A DNA stretch of 64,000 nt from Symbiodinium sp. CCMP2592 (lineage: Eukaryota > Sar > Dinophyceae > Suessiales > Symbiodiniaceae): NCBI GenBank assembly GCA_905221615.1, contig CAJNDT010000001.1, positions 1 to 64,000 of the forward strand, written 5' to 3'. The notes under the pieces are model-generated. The model searched no databases, was not told the DNA's origin, and worked only from the letters and a program-made list of their open reading frames with translations. A program made the position numbers and the translations under genes. Below are positions 8,336-21,000 of this stretch, in pieces. The stretch's first letter is position 1; every line of letters starts with the position of its first letter.

Positions 8336-9047
8336 GTCTTACTGTCTCAGCTCCTGACGATGCCTGGATGGGAATGACGACAAAGATCACGGACCATGTC
8401 TGACCTGGCAGAATTAAATACCCTAACTTACCCAATACCTACCCCTTTAGCAAACTTGCGAGGGCGCACCTTCCGAAACCATCGGGCAGCTCGGGGGCTT
8501 TGAGGGGGGGCTTGTCTTACTTGGGCTTTAGTTTTTGTTCTTACATGACTTTCTTGGGGAGCTGCTTCTCATGCAAACATGTTGGAACTTGAGCCACCAG
8601 GGGGCATCTAGAAAAAAAGCTTTCAAGCTCTCCACTTGGGATCCAAGTAATTAAGCAGCCAGAAGAACTACTGTGACCCTTGTATTTTTTCGGGTTTGGG
8701 GTTTATTGGTTTAGGAGTTAAGGCTTTAGGGCTCGCTCTTGCGACACAACTTCGTGCAAGTTACCTCAGTAGGGATGCACGGTGAGTATGTAGAATTCCT
8801 GAAAATGGTGAATTGAGGTCACTTCCTGAATAAATGTAATAACCTCCTTAACAAGCACCCGACTTTGGGGTTCGAGTGTCTCATCTTCTAGAGCTTGGCA
8901 GATCTTCCAGCGGCGTGGACAGGAAGGTGTGAAGTATAGGGACAGAGATGTGTGCTGATTCGGGCAAGGTAAGCAGTGCTTCGTACCTCAAGATCCAACC
9001 GGCCAAACCACTCCTTGATGCCGTGACCGCAGATGTGAGAAATTATT
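8336..9047. other. Non-coding stretch, end of the island
   Basis: 8336-8415 looks like island sequence again, with a GTCTGAC at 8398. After that there is no credible ORF or motif, only isolated TTTAGGG-like words. Confidence 0.4.
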
Positions 9048-9156
9048 TAGAAGGGGCCCCCACGCTGTAATAGTGACTATAAGGGTTATAAAGGATTATA
9101 GTAGGGACCTATTATATTCCTATTATACCACTATTACAGGGTGGGGGCAGCGTTTA
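9048..9156. mobile_element. Foldback element, family A
   Basis: Terminal inverted repeats GCCCCCACGCTGTAATAGTG and CACTATTACAGGGTGGGGGC. Probable 9-bp target duplication AGAAATTAT / AGAGATTAT with one mismatch. Other copies are at 30517, 30725 and 63361. Confidence 0.85.
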
Positions 9157-9279
9157 AGAGATTATGTGCAACTGCATCTCAGGCTGCAGCAAAACAGACC
9201 ATGCCAAGGCACTGCAACAAAGCCACCCGGAGAAAGTTTGAAAACCTCTCCATGCTGATAGGGTTTAGGGTTTAGGGGA

Positions 9280-9560
9280 TCTTAATGGTATCTTGATAAT
9301 ATTGCAGCAGTAGTGATATCAATGACAAGAAAATTGTAAATACTTATAATAGTCATAGTCATAGTAATTATACTCGAAAAGCAGACGAAAAGCATCCCTC
9401 CTGGTAATATCATAACAATGACAAGAGAATAGTGTAGTATTATAAATTTAAAAGTCATAGTAATATGGTTGATGGACAAAATCCTGCATTACCCATTATA
9501 AGGATTTTACCATGATTCCCACGGTTTAGGGTCCTTAAGGTCATGCAGGATGTTGCTACT
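9280..9560. other. AT-rich tract with a decayed family G foldback
   Basis: 9280-9465 is AT-rich with repeated CATAGT words. At about 9465-9557 there is a decayed copy of family G (ATCCTGCATTACCCATTATA .. ATGCAGGAT), better preserved at 42,777 and 50,530. Confidence 0.5.
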
Positions 9561-12404
9561 AGAGAAGCACAGAGCTTCTTGGAACTGCGGTTGGGGTCTC
9601 CCCTTTGCCTGAGCCTACAGCTCGAGCGATGGTCCCAAAACACACTATTCATGGGGTACTGCCCCCCACCCTGTGACGGTCTGCCTAAAGAGTCGTACTA
9701 GGGGCTTTCTAACTGACTAATTGGTATTTTTTTGGGGGCTTAGACAGGGCGGTTTCGGGTTCAGCCACTCACGGCACAGCCGGTTCAGCTGGGCTTCGTT
9801 CAACATGGAGTTTTTGACACTCACAATCGGACAGGCCTGGGATTCAGGCATAAGGGTTAAAGAAGAAGGTTTAGGGTAGTGTTAAGGTTTTGGGTTTCGA
9901 GTAGTCTTCTGACTGCCCCACAGTCTCCCAGTGACGAAGTGTAGTGACTGTCTCTATCGTTCGCTGCTGTAACGTTGCAAAACAGATGGAAGGTGTCACC
10001 TGCTGGCATCAGGCACACACTCGCTCATTGCAAACAGCACCTGCCTGACAGCCCAAACGATACTTTCCAACCCCTTGGCAAACCAAGAAGCTTGCATCGT
10101 TCCTGACCCACGAAGCACAGCTTGGCGCACAACTCCTGTTCGCAGACGTGGGCTATGCAACTTATCTCCTCCTTCGCTGAACCAAGGACCCGTGAGTGGT
10201 CGGCATCACGCCGTGGAGCTTGACTCCCAAACTCTAACTTAGTTGTCCAGCATCCTAGTGGAACTAGAGCATAACCTGCTTTCAGGATGCGGAGAGAAGC
10301 ACGACGACTCGTCTCTTCTAGCTCATTGCTCGTGAGAGACAGAAAAACATCTGCTCAACTGCACCGGCAAGCGAAGCAAGACTCTTGCAATATGGCCGGC
10401 AGCAGGGTCGTTCATCAGGACCGGAAACCCTAAGCCTAAACCTTCCGGCAGCTGGTTTCTCAATCGTTGAGGCGATGATTCTGCGAGGCGATGACCCTTT
10501 TTTGTTTGCACGCGGCTTCAGGGGTCTTAGAACCTTATAGTTCGGGTCCAAGCTTTAGGGTTTAGGGTTTCAGCAGCAGGGTTTGCAGTGAGCAGTGCAA
10601 GGTTTAGCATTTCTCCTCAGCCAGCCGCAGGGCACGAACTGCTCCCTCCAGATCTTGGATGCCCTCCTGCCGGCTGCAGAGGGGAACAAACCCGAAGCCC
10701 TAAAGCCCTGAAAACCCTAGAGCCCCTAACCCTCAGACCTTAACCGTAAACCAGACACGCCCTAAACCCCTTCACCGTGCGGTGCGAGCCGGACACGGTG
10801 GAACCCTAAACCGTGCGCAAACCCTAGAGAACCATCCGGCCCGAGAACCCAAAACCCTCAAGAACCCACATGGCACAACCCTCATATACGGAGCCTTAAC
10901 ACCGGGACTGAGGTTTTGGACTTTTTTTGGAGAGATCCTAAGTGGAATGGTATCCCTGAACCCTGCAGAACTTCGAACCCTAAAGTTGCCCCAACCTTAT
11001 AAAGCCCTAAGCCCTGTATACTGTAATTTCATGGGAACCCTGAGGTACCCTGAGGAGAATCAATATGCTGCCATTACCCAGGCTTCTACACCCTAGGTCC
11101 TAAACCCTGGACCCTCATGCAACCCCTAAACCCCTACTAAGTACTAATGTTCGAGGTTCGAACACGAAAAAACCTTTTAAAAAAGCCGTTTGTAGAAACC
11201 TTACCCTTACATGAACCCTTTATAAAGCCCTTACAGGAACCCTTCACCCTGAACCCGTAATCCCTAAACCCCAAATCCCTACACTCTGCTCCGGCATCGC
11301 CAGGAGTTTCTAGAAACCTAAACCCCTTAAACCTAACCCTGAACCCCCTTACTAACCCTAAACCCTTAACCTTAAACCCCAAACCCTAAACCCTCTGCTC
11401 CGGCATCGCCAGGAGTTTATCTAAACCCCACCCTAAACCCCTAAACCCTAAGCCCCCTAACCCCAACCCCTATACCTCAAACCCCAAACCCCTTAAACTC
11501 TAAACCCCTAAACCCTCTTAGCCCTGAACCCCAAACCCTAAAAACCCCCAAACCCTAAACCCCCTAAACCGTCTGCTCCGACATCGCAAGGAGGTTGATG
11601 GGCACCAGCAGTGGGATGCCAACCTTCTGCCCGGGGCTCCGCTGCTCCCTGCGCTCAGGGCTTGTTTTGAAGGATCCGGTGTTTAGGGTTTTGGGGGTTT
11701 TGGGGGTTTAGGGATGCGATCAGGGCTTTTCTAGAAGGATTTGGGGGTTTAGGGTTTTAGGTGTTTGGGATTTACTTTAGGGGTTTAGGGTTCCAGGGCT
11801 TGTCATGGGTCTTCTTTCAGGGTTATAAGTAGGGGTTCAGGCCTAAAGGTTGGGATTTCTTGCATTTTGCGACAGGGGTGTAGGTTTAGGTATTCTGATG
11901 ACTTGGATAAAGTCTCGCAACACGAGCCCAGCTTTTTGTTTGTTTTTTCGTCCATGTGCTTGCCGCTTTGCGCTCTCTAGTCTCCTTACAGCTACTCAAA
12001 ACCTGAGGTGCGGGCATGCCCATGCTGGTCTGCGGCAGAAACTGTCTACGCGAGATGCTCGTCAATGTCAGACTTGACTCACAAAACCATGGAAACAATC
12101 CCTATGAGCCCGGTATAACCCTTGTAAGACTCTTATAAGAACCTCGTAAAAATCTTATATCAGACGTACAAAGACCCTTGCCAAACTCTTAGATGAGTCC
12201 GAAAGGCCCGAGCACGAAGCCCAACCAAACCCTGAACCCCTAAACCCTAAAACCCTTCAAACTCTAAAACCCCTAAATCCCCAAAGCCTTAAAGCCCCAA
12301 AACCCTAAACCCCTTAAAAGAGCGTAAAACCTCGGAACCCTAAGCCCTGAAAAGAACGCAAAATCTCGGAGCCCTAAGCCCTTAAAGCCCTCTGCACAAA
12401 ACGC
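9561..12404. other. Telomere-like repeat region, no clear gene
   Basis: Degenerate TTTAGGG and CCCTAAA words dominate from about 10,550, often mixed with CCCTTATAAAG-type words. At 10,318-10,551 both strands are open: minus gives PDERPCCRPYCKSLASLAG, plus is similarly plausible, so no gene is called. A short element TCTGCTCCGRCATCGCMAGG recurs at 11,286, 11,393 and 11,571. Confidence 0.45.
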
Positions 12405-12481
12405 GGCTTAAGCCACGGTTTAGGGTTTAGGGTTTAGGGTTTAGGGTTTAGGGTTTAGGGTTGGCTTAAGCGCCTCAGCAG
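12405..12481. repeat. Interstitial telomeric array flanked by a 9-bp direct repeat
   Basis: About seven exact TTTAGGG units (roughly 12,417-12,471) lie between two copies of GGCTTAAGC (12,405-12,413 and 12,473-12,481). The arrangement looks like telomeric DNA inserted at a staggered break with target duplication. Confidence 0.85.
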
Positions 12482-13574
12482 TCGCTCGAAGAAGGGGTGG
12501 AGTCCCCAGTCCTGTGACTGAGACGTTGTGAACTACAGAAGCTGGAGGTTTTTTGGTTGGTTCTTTGTTGTTGTTGTTTTTTTTTGAGCTCCCTTTCTCC
12601 AAGCCCGAGAAACTGGAGGGTTTGGGGTTTAGGGTTTTGGGGTTTAGGGTTTCAGGGTTTAGGGTTTTGGGGTTCTGGGGTTCAGGGTTTTAGGGTTTGA
12701 GGGTTTAGGGTATAGGGCATAAGGTTGCTTACAATTGGGGGACAATGGTAAAATAGTAATCAGCATAACAGAATCAAAATCATATTTAACACTACGACTG
12801 ACGTCAATACTGGTTTTTGCTACGATGGTTTGATAAGAGTTCGCTTAAGGTAAGGAAAGTTCAGGTTTCAGAGACGCTTTGAGGTTTTCTTCTGCTTTGG
12901 GGCTGTTCGGAATGCTCGTCCAGTCTTGAATAGAGGGGGGCCTTAACAAGGAGATTCGGGTTTGGGGTTTAGGGTTTAGGGTTTGGGGTTTAGGGTTTAG
13001 GGTGCAAGGCATACTATACTTCTATGGTGGACTCCTGGGGAATAGCATCGGTAATTATTCCGGCCCCTGTACTTTCACTAAACTCTAAACCCTAAACACT
13101 ACACATAACGCAACAAGTTGGAACTTTTGGACAACTAATCGCAGAAGCAGGCGCTGCGAAAAAAAGATCACATGCAAGTCCCTGCGCCCGTGCAATCCTA
13201 AACCCTGGGACCACGAATCCCTTTAACCCAAAATAAAGCTACCGTGGTCAATCCCTGATGAAACTATGTACAAGCCCTTACAAAACCTCGCTAAACGTCA
13301 ACCTTGAACCAATGAACCCCGTGAGACTTATCATGCTCTGCACCTCCGCGGGAGCTTCATCGGCACCTTGGAGCAAGTCCAACAGTGGCAGTATCGAGGC
13401 CTTGGCAGCGGCTAGCAGGGTTAGGGTTTGCTGGGGCTAAAGCTTGGGAGAGTTTAGGGCTTTGCAGGCATCGTGCCTTTTAAATGGCTGTAGGGTTGGA
13501 CGGGGGTTTTGGGGTTCAGGCTTCACGCATTGTGACAATTGTGCAAGCAGTCTCTACCTGATTCACTGACTGTC
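12482..13574. other. Telomere-like repeats, no clear gene
   Basis: Long runs of degenerate TTTAGGG at 12,620-12,720 and 12,955-13,013; the remainder has no convincing ORF. A plus ORF of 60 codons (13,258-13,440) is unsupported. Confidence 0.4.
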
Positions 13575-13678
13575 ACAGACGTCTTGGGTACGGCCCCCAC
13601 TCAGTAATAGTTGAATATTTTTCAGAATGTAGTTCTATTCGGACCTTAATAGTAGCCCCATTATACCTAACAGACGTC
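13575..13678. mobile_element. Foldback element, family D, right end truncated
   Basis: Left end TTGGGTACGGCCCCCACTCA; the right inverted repeat is missing. Flanked by an exact 9-bp direct repeat ACAGACGTC (13,575-13,583 and 13,670-13,678). Fuller copies are at 36,661 and 48,024. Confidence 0.8.
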
Positions 13679-15458
13679 CATGGGTTCATGGGGCCATCAC
13701 GGCCTCAGCACTTGACCAGGCTGGCAACAGAAGAAACTGCTGCTCGAAGGCTCAGGGTGTGGCAGAATTTGGACAATTTGCCTGCGTTTAGGGTTTAGGG
13801 TGCCTGTGTTTAGGGTTTAGGCCTGTCTAGCTCCATGATGTGCCGCAAATCCTTGCATGGCAACGTTAAACCGTAGACACCAAAACCCTAAAACCCAAAC
13901 TCGATCTCTTGACAATCGAAAGTGGGTCAACCTTGAAATCACTCTACCCGTGATGGCCACTGCTGCTACTATACTAGTACTACTAACTGTGTAGTTAGCA
14001 CCGTTATGTTACCAGTACTACTGTTTTTGATGATTCTCGAGTCTGTAACATCAAAATAACAGCGGCAAAGGAGCCCCTATAAACCCTAAACACCTCCCCT
14101 CCAAATCCTGTACCCCGACAGTATAAGCCCTGCCCCCTGACGCCCATACATCACCACACACAAGCATCCTAAGCGCTAAACTCCTAATTAAGCTCTAAAC
14201 ACCGAGGTCATTAAATTAAAACCCTAAACCTTATAGACCCTACACCCCAAACACTAGAACCTTTTGACCCTGAAACTTAGAAACCCTACACCGTGCATCC
14301 CGACATACCACCAAAGGAGCATCCTACACCCTAAACCCAAATCCCTACAAGACTTACAAGCAAAGGAGCATCTTCGAAGCCATATGGCCGTGGCTTTCGT
14401 TCAATCGCTGCCTCAATGTCTGCCACGGCCTTTTGTGCCTCCGTCAGACTTTAGGATTTGGGGTTCGAGGCTTTTTGGGTTTCGGGTTTTTGGGTGTAGG
14501 GACTCATCAGGCTTGGCGGTTTCGGATGCATTCCGTGGTTTAGGCTTGGTGAGGGGGCTCGCGGTTTGGGATTCTTAGGGTTATCAGGTTTGAGGGCTTA
14601 GGGCGTCGGGCCTGAGTTTACTTGGCGGACTTCTGAACCCCTCCTACAAGTTAAACTTTTAGCCTCCTTATTATAGTTCATATATAAACCCCAAAAGTTA
14701 AAGTCTAAAGAGCCAACCAGAAGAACGCCAAGTTTAGGCTTTAGGGTTGGGTTGTTTTGGGGTTTAGGCAGGGCTGCAGGTGTGGAGGAACTTCTTCATT
14801 CATCCTCGATCTCCATTTCCCATCACCTCCGAAACCCTCACCCAGTTTCCATCCGCTTCGATGCAAACCTTTCAGCACAGAGTGCCTGCAACAGGTACGC
14901 AAGCAGTTGCTGTAGAATACAGGGGGTTTGGAGGTGTTTACAAGAATCATTAGACACTTGAAGGAATACTCCCTACTTGTAAGCCCTTTGCAAATTATTC
15001 CGACACCTCTGCTGTAGGGGCCATAATAAGTACAGTAGGGTTTTGGGCCCACGACTATATTGCACTCATAAAAAAGCCCACCCAAAATAGTAGTGGCAAT
15101 TATTTAAGCCCCGAAATCATGTCCTCATAAGGACGTTTAGAGGGGTCTTAATACCCAGCTTAAGGACTTAATATGGCCTATGTAAGGAAGCACAGTCCCC
15201 TACCCATAGTCCCCTAACCCCCCACCCCCTTCCCCCCCTAAGGGTCCTTATGAGACCCTGCCTGTGTCAGCACGCTCATTGACTTTGCCTTGGCTATCGC
15301 CATCACCTCCTGGGATGGCGAGCTGGTTTAGGCTTTGACATAGGAACCGGGCTTTTTTCCCTCTCGCATTGCAATGGAAGGAACCGGGTTTAGAGTTAAG
15401 GTTCAGGGTTTAAGGTTTAGGGTTTAGGATTTAGGGTTTAGGGTAGGAGCCTGCTGAA
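13679..15458. other. Mixed repeats and ambiguous exon-like sequence
   Basis: CCCTAAA-type text to about 14,360. At 14,775-14,900 both strands read well (minus GLHRSGWKLGEGFGGDGKW; plus GLQVWRNFFIHPRSPFP), so an exon is likely but its strand is not decidable. At about 15,120-15,258 a foldback with TCCTCATAAGGA / TCCTTATGAGA ends and C-rich centre resembles the one at 54,680. Confidence 0.35.
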
Positions 15459-15543
15459 GAAACCCTGGCCCTATTACTTCGAAATATCAGGATTTCTACG
15501 ACGTGCCCTAACAAAGACCCAGAGTTTCTTAATCAGGTTCCTA
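15459..15543. mobile_element. Foldback element, family E, decayed
   Basis: AAGAAACCCTGGCCCTATTA on the left and GAGTTTCTTAATCAGGTTCC on the right match family E copies at 26,370, 27,507 and 41,560. Confidence 0.6.
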
Positions 15544-15751
15544 TGTTGGGTGTGCTCTTGGGTGGAGGTTTCAAAAACGACGTGGCCTCAGTACGAGCCC
15601 CAAGCCAGTGGCTAAACCTTAACCTCATTATTATCCTAAGCCCTCTAAACCCCAACCCGTTTCCCCCAACCGTCCTGGTTGCCGTTGGCAGCCTCCACCT
15701 CAATGATGCCACTGGCTTTCACCGCAGCAAATGAAAGCCTTGGAAGATCAT

Positions 15752-15846
15752 CTGTAGTTTTGGGGCTCTGAAAAGTATTTATGAATAGGTACCTCTATAG
15801 GAACCAGAAGGGAAATTAAAGAGTTTCCCAAATTGCCACATAGTCA
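15752..15846. repeat. Dispersed repeat, empty-site paralogue of 30,700
   Basis: GTAGTTTTGGGGCTCTGAAA.. through ..TTTCCCAAATTGCCACATAG. The same sequence at about 30,695-30,905 is interrupted by a family A element, so this copy shows the pre-insertion site (AAAAGTATTTATGAATAGG). Confidence 0.85.
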
Positions 15847-16795
15847 TGAAACTGGCTTCCGGTTTACGCTCTCGCAACTCGGTCACTGCCAGACGCGGTC
15901 TCATGGGTCGGTTCATGGGTCGGTACAGCACTACTCTTTTTTTTTGTTTTTAACGGGCCTTTTCCCCTCGCGAGAAAGTCTAACGACTAGGTCGACCCCT
16001 CCTACAACACAACACATGACGAACTTCACCTAATTAGTTCGTGCGCACTGCTGGTTTAGGGTTTCGGGTTTAGGGGCGGTCCTTTCTATGCCCGTGGTTC
16101 TGGTAAGATGCAGTCAGAATAGACGCATCTAGGAAACACTACATAGAACAACGACCACGTCGCTCAATAGTACTGTATGGTGTAGAGGCTGACAGAACAC
16201 TCGACCGGTAGTCATGGAATCTGCTCTTGAAGTCAGAAACTCCAGGCTGCTCTGACACAAAGAAATTTTCCCCAAAGCCATGAAGATGAAAATGCAATTC
16301 AGCCCGAGATTCTGCGAGAGTCCCAAGCTCAGCAGTCGCTTCCTTGCATAGCAGCGCCGGTAACTCTTATGGGTAGGAGACCCCCTCCGTCATCGATGAG
16401 GGTTCAGGTGTCAATTCACGAGACTAGCAGCTGGATTTAGGGCTCATAGGCTTTGGGGTCACTGCTTGGCACGGGCAAGCTCAGACTTTAAACTTTGTTG
16501 GACAAGCATCTCGGAGACGGACAGAGAGCGCGCCTGCGCCAAGTCCTCCGACAGGGTATAACACAAAGGTCTGAATCATTGGACTCGGGTTGTGCTGGTC
16601 TTATATACTGCTTGTAACGTCACATTCATGAACCCTAACGAATCGTACTAGCGGTTAAAACTTAGTACTCCAGATATTGTGAGGGCCCCAGCGCAGCCTG
16701 CACACTTGCTCACGCGAACTTGCAGCATTGCCACTGGACACCTATAGCTCCTAAAAGCCCTACAGTAGACAACGATATCGATAGCCCCAAGAACC
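15847..16795. other. No gene seen
   Basis: A copy of the CTCTCGCAACTCGG dispersed repeat at 15,867, scattered TTTAGGG words, and no ORF above 72 codons with credible composition. Confidence 0.35.
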
Positions 16796-16817
16796 CCCCC
16801 CCCCCCCACCTCCCCCA

Positions 16818-16848
<31 letters not shown>

Positions 16849-16852
16849 AAAC
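16796..16852. repeat. Poly-C / poly-A tract
   Basis: Almost uninterrupted C from 16,793 to 16,838 followed by about 13 A. It is a likely assembly or sequencing weak point. Confidence 0.95.
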
Positions 16853-16908
16853 AAAGCGCCAGACACATACAGATCCCAAACCTCGCACCAACAAACTCCG
16901 AGCCTTGA

Positions 16909-17399
16909 ACCTTAAACCCCCCAAACCCTACACTGCTTGAGCCTTAAACACCGAAACCCTGCAATCGTTGAGGTCCATATATAGGGTGTAAGGTTTGAAC
17001 TTAATGCTGCGCAAGCCCTTATAGCATCTAATCATCCAGTACAAACCAATGAAAAACACCATGAATAAACCCTGAACGGAAACCAATACGTACATGTGTG
17101 TGGAACCTCATGCAAGCCTTGTAATGCCTTGTAAAACTATATGAATGCAGTACATCCTCATAAAAAAACAATACGTTAACAAACTGTAAACTTATGTAAA
17201 CAATCCTCTGGAAGATTTCTAAAACACTAAACCTTTTGAAATATTTCCAAAAGCCTACGAAACTATAAACTTCTAGAAACAACCCTCCGAAAGATTTCTG
17301 AACGCCTGCAAAACTGTAAACTTCTAGAAACAACCCTCTGAAACACTTCTAAAAGCCTACAGGACTATAAACTTCTATAAACAACCCTCTGAGACATTT
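16909..17399. repeat. Degenerate AAACTTCTAGAAACAACCCTC repeats
   Basis: From about 17,190 the words AACTTCTAGAAACAACCCTC and TCTGAAAYATTTCTAAAAGC recur at 17,210, 17,270, 17,320 and 17,370, a loose tandem repeat of roughly 55 bp that grades into CCCTAAA repeats at 17,400. Confidence 0.6.
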
Positions 17400-17529
17400 C
17401 TAAAACCCTAAACCCTAAACCCTCTGAGAGATTCACAAAAGCCTTTAACAACTCCCAGAGCTCCCCGGCCGCGCTCTGAGCTCCGGGCTGTCGCCGCCAA
17501 GCCCAGGAGCTGCTCGCGGAGCTGCCACT

Positions 17530-18085
17530 TCAGGAGCTTCGCCTCATGCAAGTTAGGGATTAGGCTTTTAGGGGTTTAGGTAGGGTTTGGGGTTTAAGTA
17601 GGGTTTAGGGTTTAAGGGTTTAGGGTTTTAAGTCAAGAGCTTCGCCTCTTGCAAGTTTGGGATTCGGGTTTAAGTTTGTCTTTTAGCTGAGGTGCGGGGA
17701 TTAGGGTTTGTTAGGGCTTGGGGTTTAGGGTTCTTCAAGAGCTTCGCCTCTGGCAAATTCGGATTTGTGTTAAGGGTTTAGGGTTCAAGGGTTTGTTTGT
17801 ACACGACCCTTTTTCGGCTTCGCAGAATCCGAGAAGGGTTTATAGGGTCTAAAGTCAAGAGCTTCGCCTCGCAAGTTAGGGTTTTTGTCAGGGTTTAGGT
17901 TGCTTTACTAAAGGTTTAGGGTTTAAGGGTTAGGGGTTTAAGGGTTTGGGGTATAGGGCAAATCAGGGTTGATAATTTAGGGTTTGGGGCTGTTTGTTTT
18001 TGGCTGGGGTGTGGGGTTTGAATCTAGGGTTTGTTAGGGCTCGGGGTTCAGGTTTCGGGGCGTTAAGAGCTTCGCGTGTTCAAAA
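17530..18085. repeat. Composite tandem repeat: AGAGCTTCGCCTC units in telomere-like DNA
   Basis: AAGAGCTTCGCCTCWTGCAAGTT occurs near 17,533, 17,636, 17,736, 17,853 and in altered form at 18,066, roughly 100 bp apart, with degenerate TTTAGGG between. It is a tandem amplification of a unique sequence plus telomeric repeat. Confidence 0.75.
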
Positions 18086-21000
18086 ACAAGAGCCTCAGTA
18101 AGGAGGGCTTCGGATTTAGGGTGTGGGGGCCTGTATTAGGATCCAGGGTCTGGGTTTAGGGTTCTTCGACTTGGCTTGGAGCCTTTGGTGAGGAGAACAA
18201 CAGATTTACGCTCTCGCAACTCGTTGCATTTTAGAGTTTTTCAAGGGTTTAGTTCGGCAAAGGTGTCTGTTCGTCAGAAGGGGGCTTACAGTTCGTTTTC
18301 AGAAAGGCTTCGGGCAACATATTACAAATAGGCTTTAGGGTTCTTGGCAAGGGCTCTTTGCTTTAAATGGCTTCAGAGGGTTCTGCTTCCTCTGCAACGT
18401 CTGAGAACAGGGATTCGGGGATACATCAGCTTGCAATCTCAGGCTGTAGGTCTTTGCAAGAACACAGTCGGATCGACCCACCTGCAGCCCCCGAGGCTCC
18501 TCCGCTCATGTAAAGCCACCCTACAGACCCGAAACTCATGAACCCGAAACGAGCTTAGTCCCAGACCCTGAACTAGACCCCAAACCCCGAACCCTAAACC
18601 CTAGAACTATCACCCTAAACCCATGAACCCTAAGCCCTTAAACCCTGGGCCCTAACCAAACTCGGCTCTATACCCCACACCCTTCGGTTTAGGGTTTACT
18701 TAAAGGATCATGGGACTTAGCAAGTAGGGTTATTGGGGACACTATACTTATAATTACTTATCACCGTATTAAGGGACTTATAACTATAGCTACCAAGTCC
18801 CATGACCCTCCAAGTAGGGTCTAGGGAAACCCTAAATCCCAGACCCTCCGCGTCGCCTTCGAAGTTGAGAAGCCGGCGACCTGCTGGCGGAGTCTAATAT
18901 CAGGGCCTTAATAAGGGTTTTGGGGCCCATCATACTATAACTATAATCAGGAAACCCCAAAATAGTATATATAGGTAATTATTAAGGCCCTTATAGTATA
19001 AGAATGTAGGGTATGTTCGAGAACAGATGACTACAGCTTTATGAGAAGGGTTTAGGGTTTAGGGTCTTTCCTAAAGTCCTAAAGGAAGTAGACAGTATAA
19101 AGTTCATGGCGGGGCGAAGGGAAAAGGGTTAGTAGGGTATCGGGTTTCGGGCTAAGGGTGTTTTGTGAAGAAGCTCGATACACTTCTGGATGTGTTTAGG
19201 GGGGTTGTGTGCCTAGCTTGGTATCTCCTCGATCGTCCCTATGCATGACATGTTGGAGTCTTCATGGCTTGGGGCGAGGGGTTGAGGGTTTATGGCTAGG
19301 GTTTAGGGGTTTAGGGTCTAGGGGTGGCCCAGATCGCTGCAGCCCTGCACAAGCAAACCATGCAGTTGCTTCATGCTTGGTACGGTATAGGAGCTTGGAA
19401 GAATCGGGGATCCTTAAACGGAACCCAAAACTCTAAACGGGAGGATCTTCAGCATGCAGACATTTAAACCGGGGACTCCTAGGATCAAGGAACCCGTGCA
19501 GCCTCGAGCAAGAGCACCCGCATGGTGAATGTGAGATATCTCCAACCGTCTGTCTCAGCACCTCTGCGCAAGGCCGGCATGGAACGTAGGATTTTGGGCT
19601 CAGGGCTGACGACGAAACTTGCGTGCATCAACCTTGCTTGAGCTTACAGGCATCTTCGGGCGCGTCTGCCAGGCTCCTAACCCCAAAAGCCTGAACCCTA
19701 ATCCTGGGCTCATCAAGTGCCGAAGGCTGGCAAACAGGATGGGAACTTTTGAGTTTAGGGTTTATTTTAACCCCAAATATCCTACCTGCTTAGCGTTCCG
19801 TACTATGATTTTCTTATATAAGTCCGTAAAACGGCCTGATATTCAGTGTTAAAGTAAGGATTCGTGTCGAGCGTTCTCGGTGAAGGTAAGGAGCATTGCG
19901 GCGAGCGCCACTCCGAGGTGGCCGCCGTAGATGGTGAGGCCGTGCACAGCATCTTGGTTGGGGTTTAGGGTTAGGGGTTAGTGTTCAGGGGTTATAGGTT
20001 TACAGTAGCGCGCAGAATAGAACCACATCATGGAAACATGTTGTGTGCAGTGTGAGTGTAAAGCATTATGAAAGATCACTGACCATACAGGTCATGCACA
20101 ATACATGCAAAACAGTAGAAACACTGTCAAACCAGATTCAGAACAAGCAGGAAGCTTCGGAATGCGCTGGCTTTCAGGAATCCGGCACCAGCATCAGGCC
20201 TCATGACTATGCTGCCCGCCAGGCAGCATGTTCCAGCGGTGCGCCTCCCAGCCAAGGCATCAGCCTAGCCGGTTGGGACAGGGACAAAAGTCTAAAGTCC
20301 TGGTTTTTGCTCAATGCATGCTTTCCATTGCTGCATGCACCCGTCACGGCGGTAGTCTCACGCTTTCGTACCGGATTCTACCCTATACCCTCGATATGAA
20401 GCTAGAAATGCTCAAAACCTACCATGCAAGGCTCCCAGCTTCCATGGTTTAGGGGAAAACCGATTCCAGAATCTGACCCTGAACCCCAAACCCTAAAACT
20501 TAAGCCACGGAGCCTTTTAGAGCACAGCCTAACAGAACCCAGGGAACTCCATTCACCCAACACTGAGTTTAGGGCTTACAGTGAACCGCAGAAGCTTGGA
20601 ACATGGATTTAGGATGATGAGTGCTAGGATTCCCCATACTTTACCTCAAGGGCATGAGGACAGTGATGTTCCAACTTTCTGGCTTCTACTGTAAGGCCTA
20701 GGGTTTGAGAGCAACTTCTTATTGAAATAGCTGGAACCCGAAAAGCTGCCAGGGCGCTTGTCATAAAGTGCAAGCCCATCACTGCATGGCTGCACGGCCG
20801 TCACGACCTGTTCACAACGAATCCGCTTCCGGTGTGGGGTTTGTACAAGGTTCTTAGGAAGCTTAATGCTTGATGTTTAAAGTAGACAGTTTAGGGCCGG
20901 TTTACTAAAAGAAAGTGCGTTTAAAGATTCCGTCGCCGGGAGTTAAGGGACTTAGCATGTGGCATGCGGCTCGAGAGCAAAGGTTGTGGAGCTTGGGGTA

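Noticed and set aside
10700-11600. Chromosome end (true telomere)
   Set aside because: The repeats are degenerate, occur in both orientations and continue as interstitial blocks throughout the window.
15752-15846. A gene fragment
   Set aside because: No open frame; it is a repeat useful only as an empty-site comparison.
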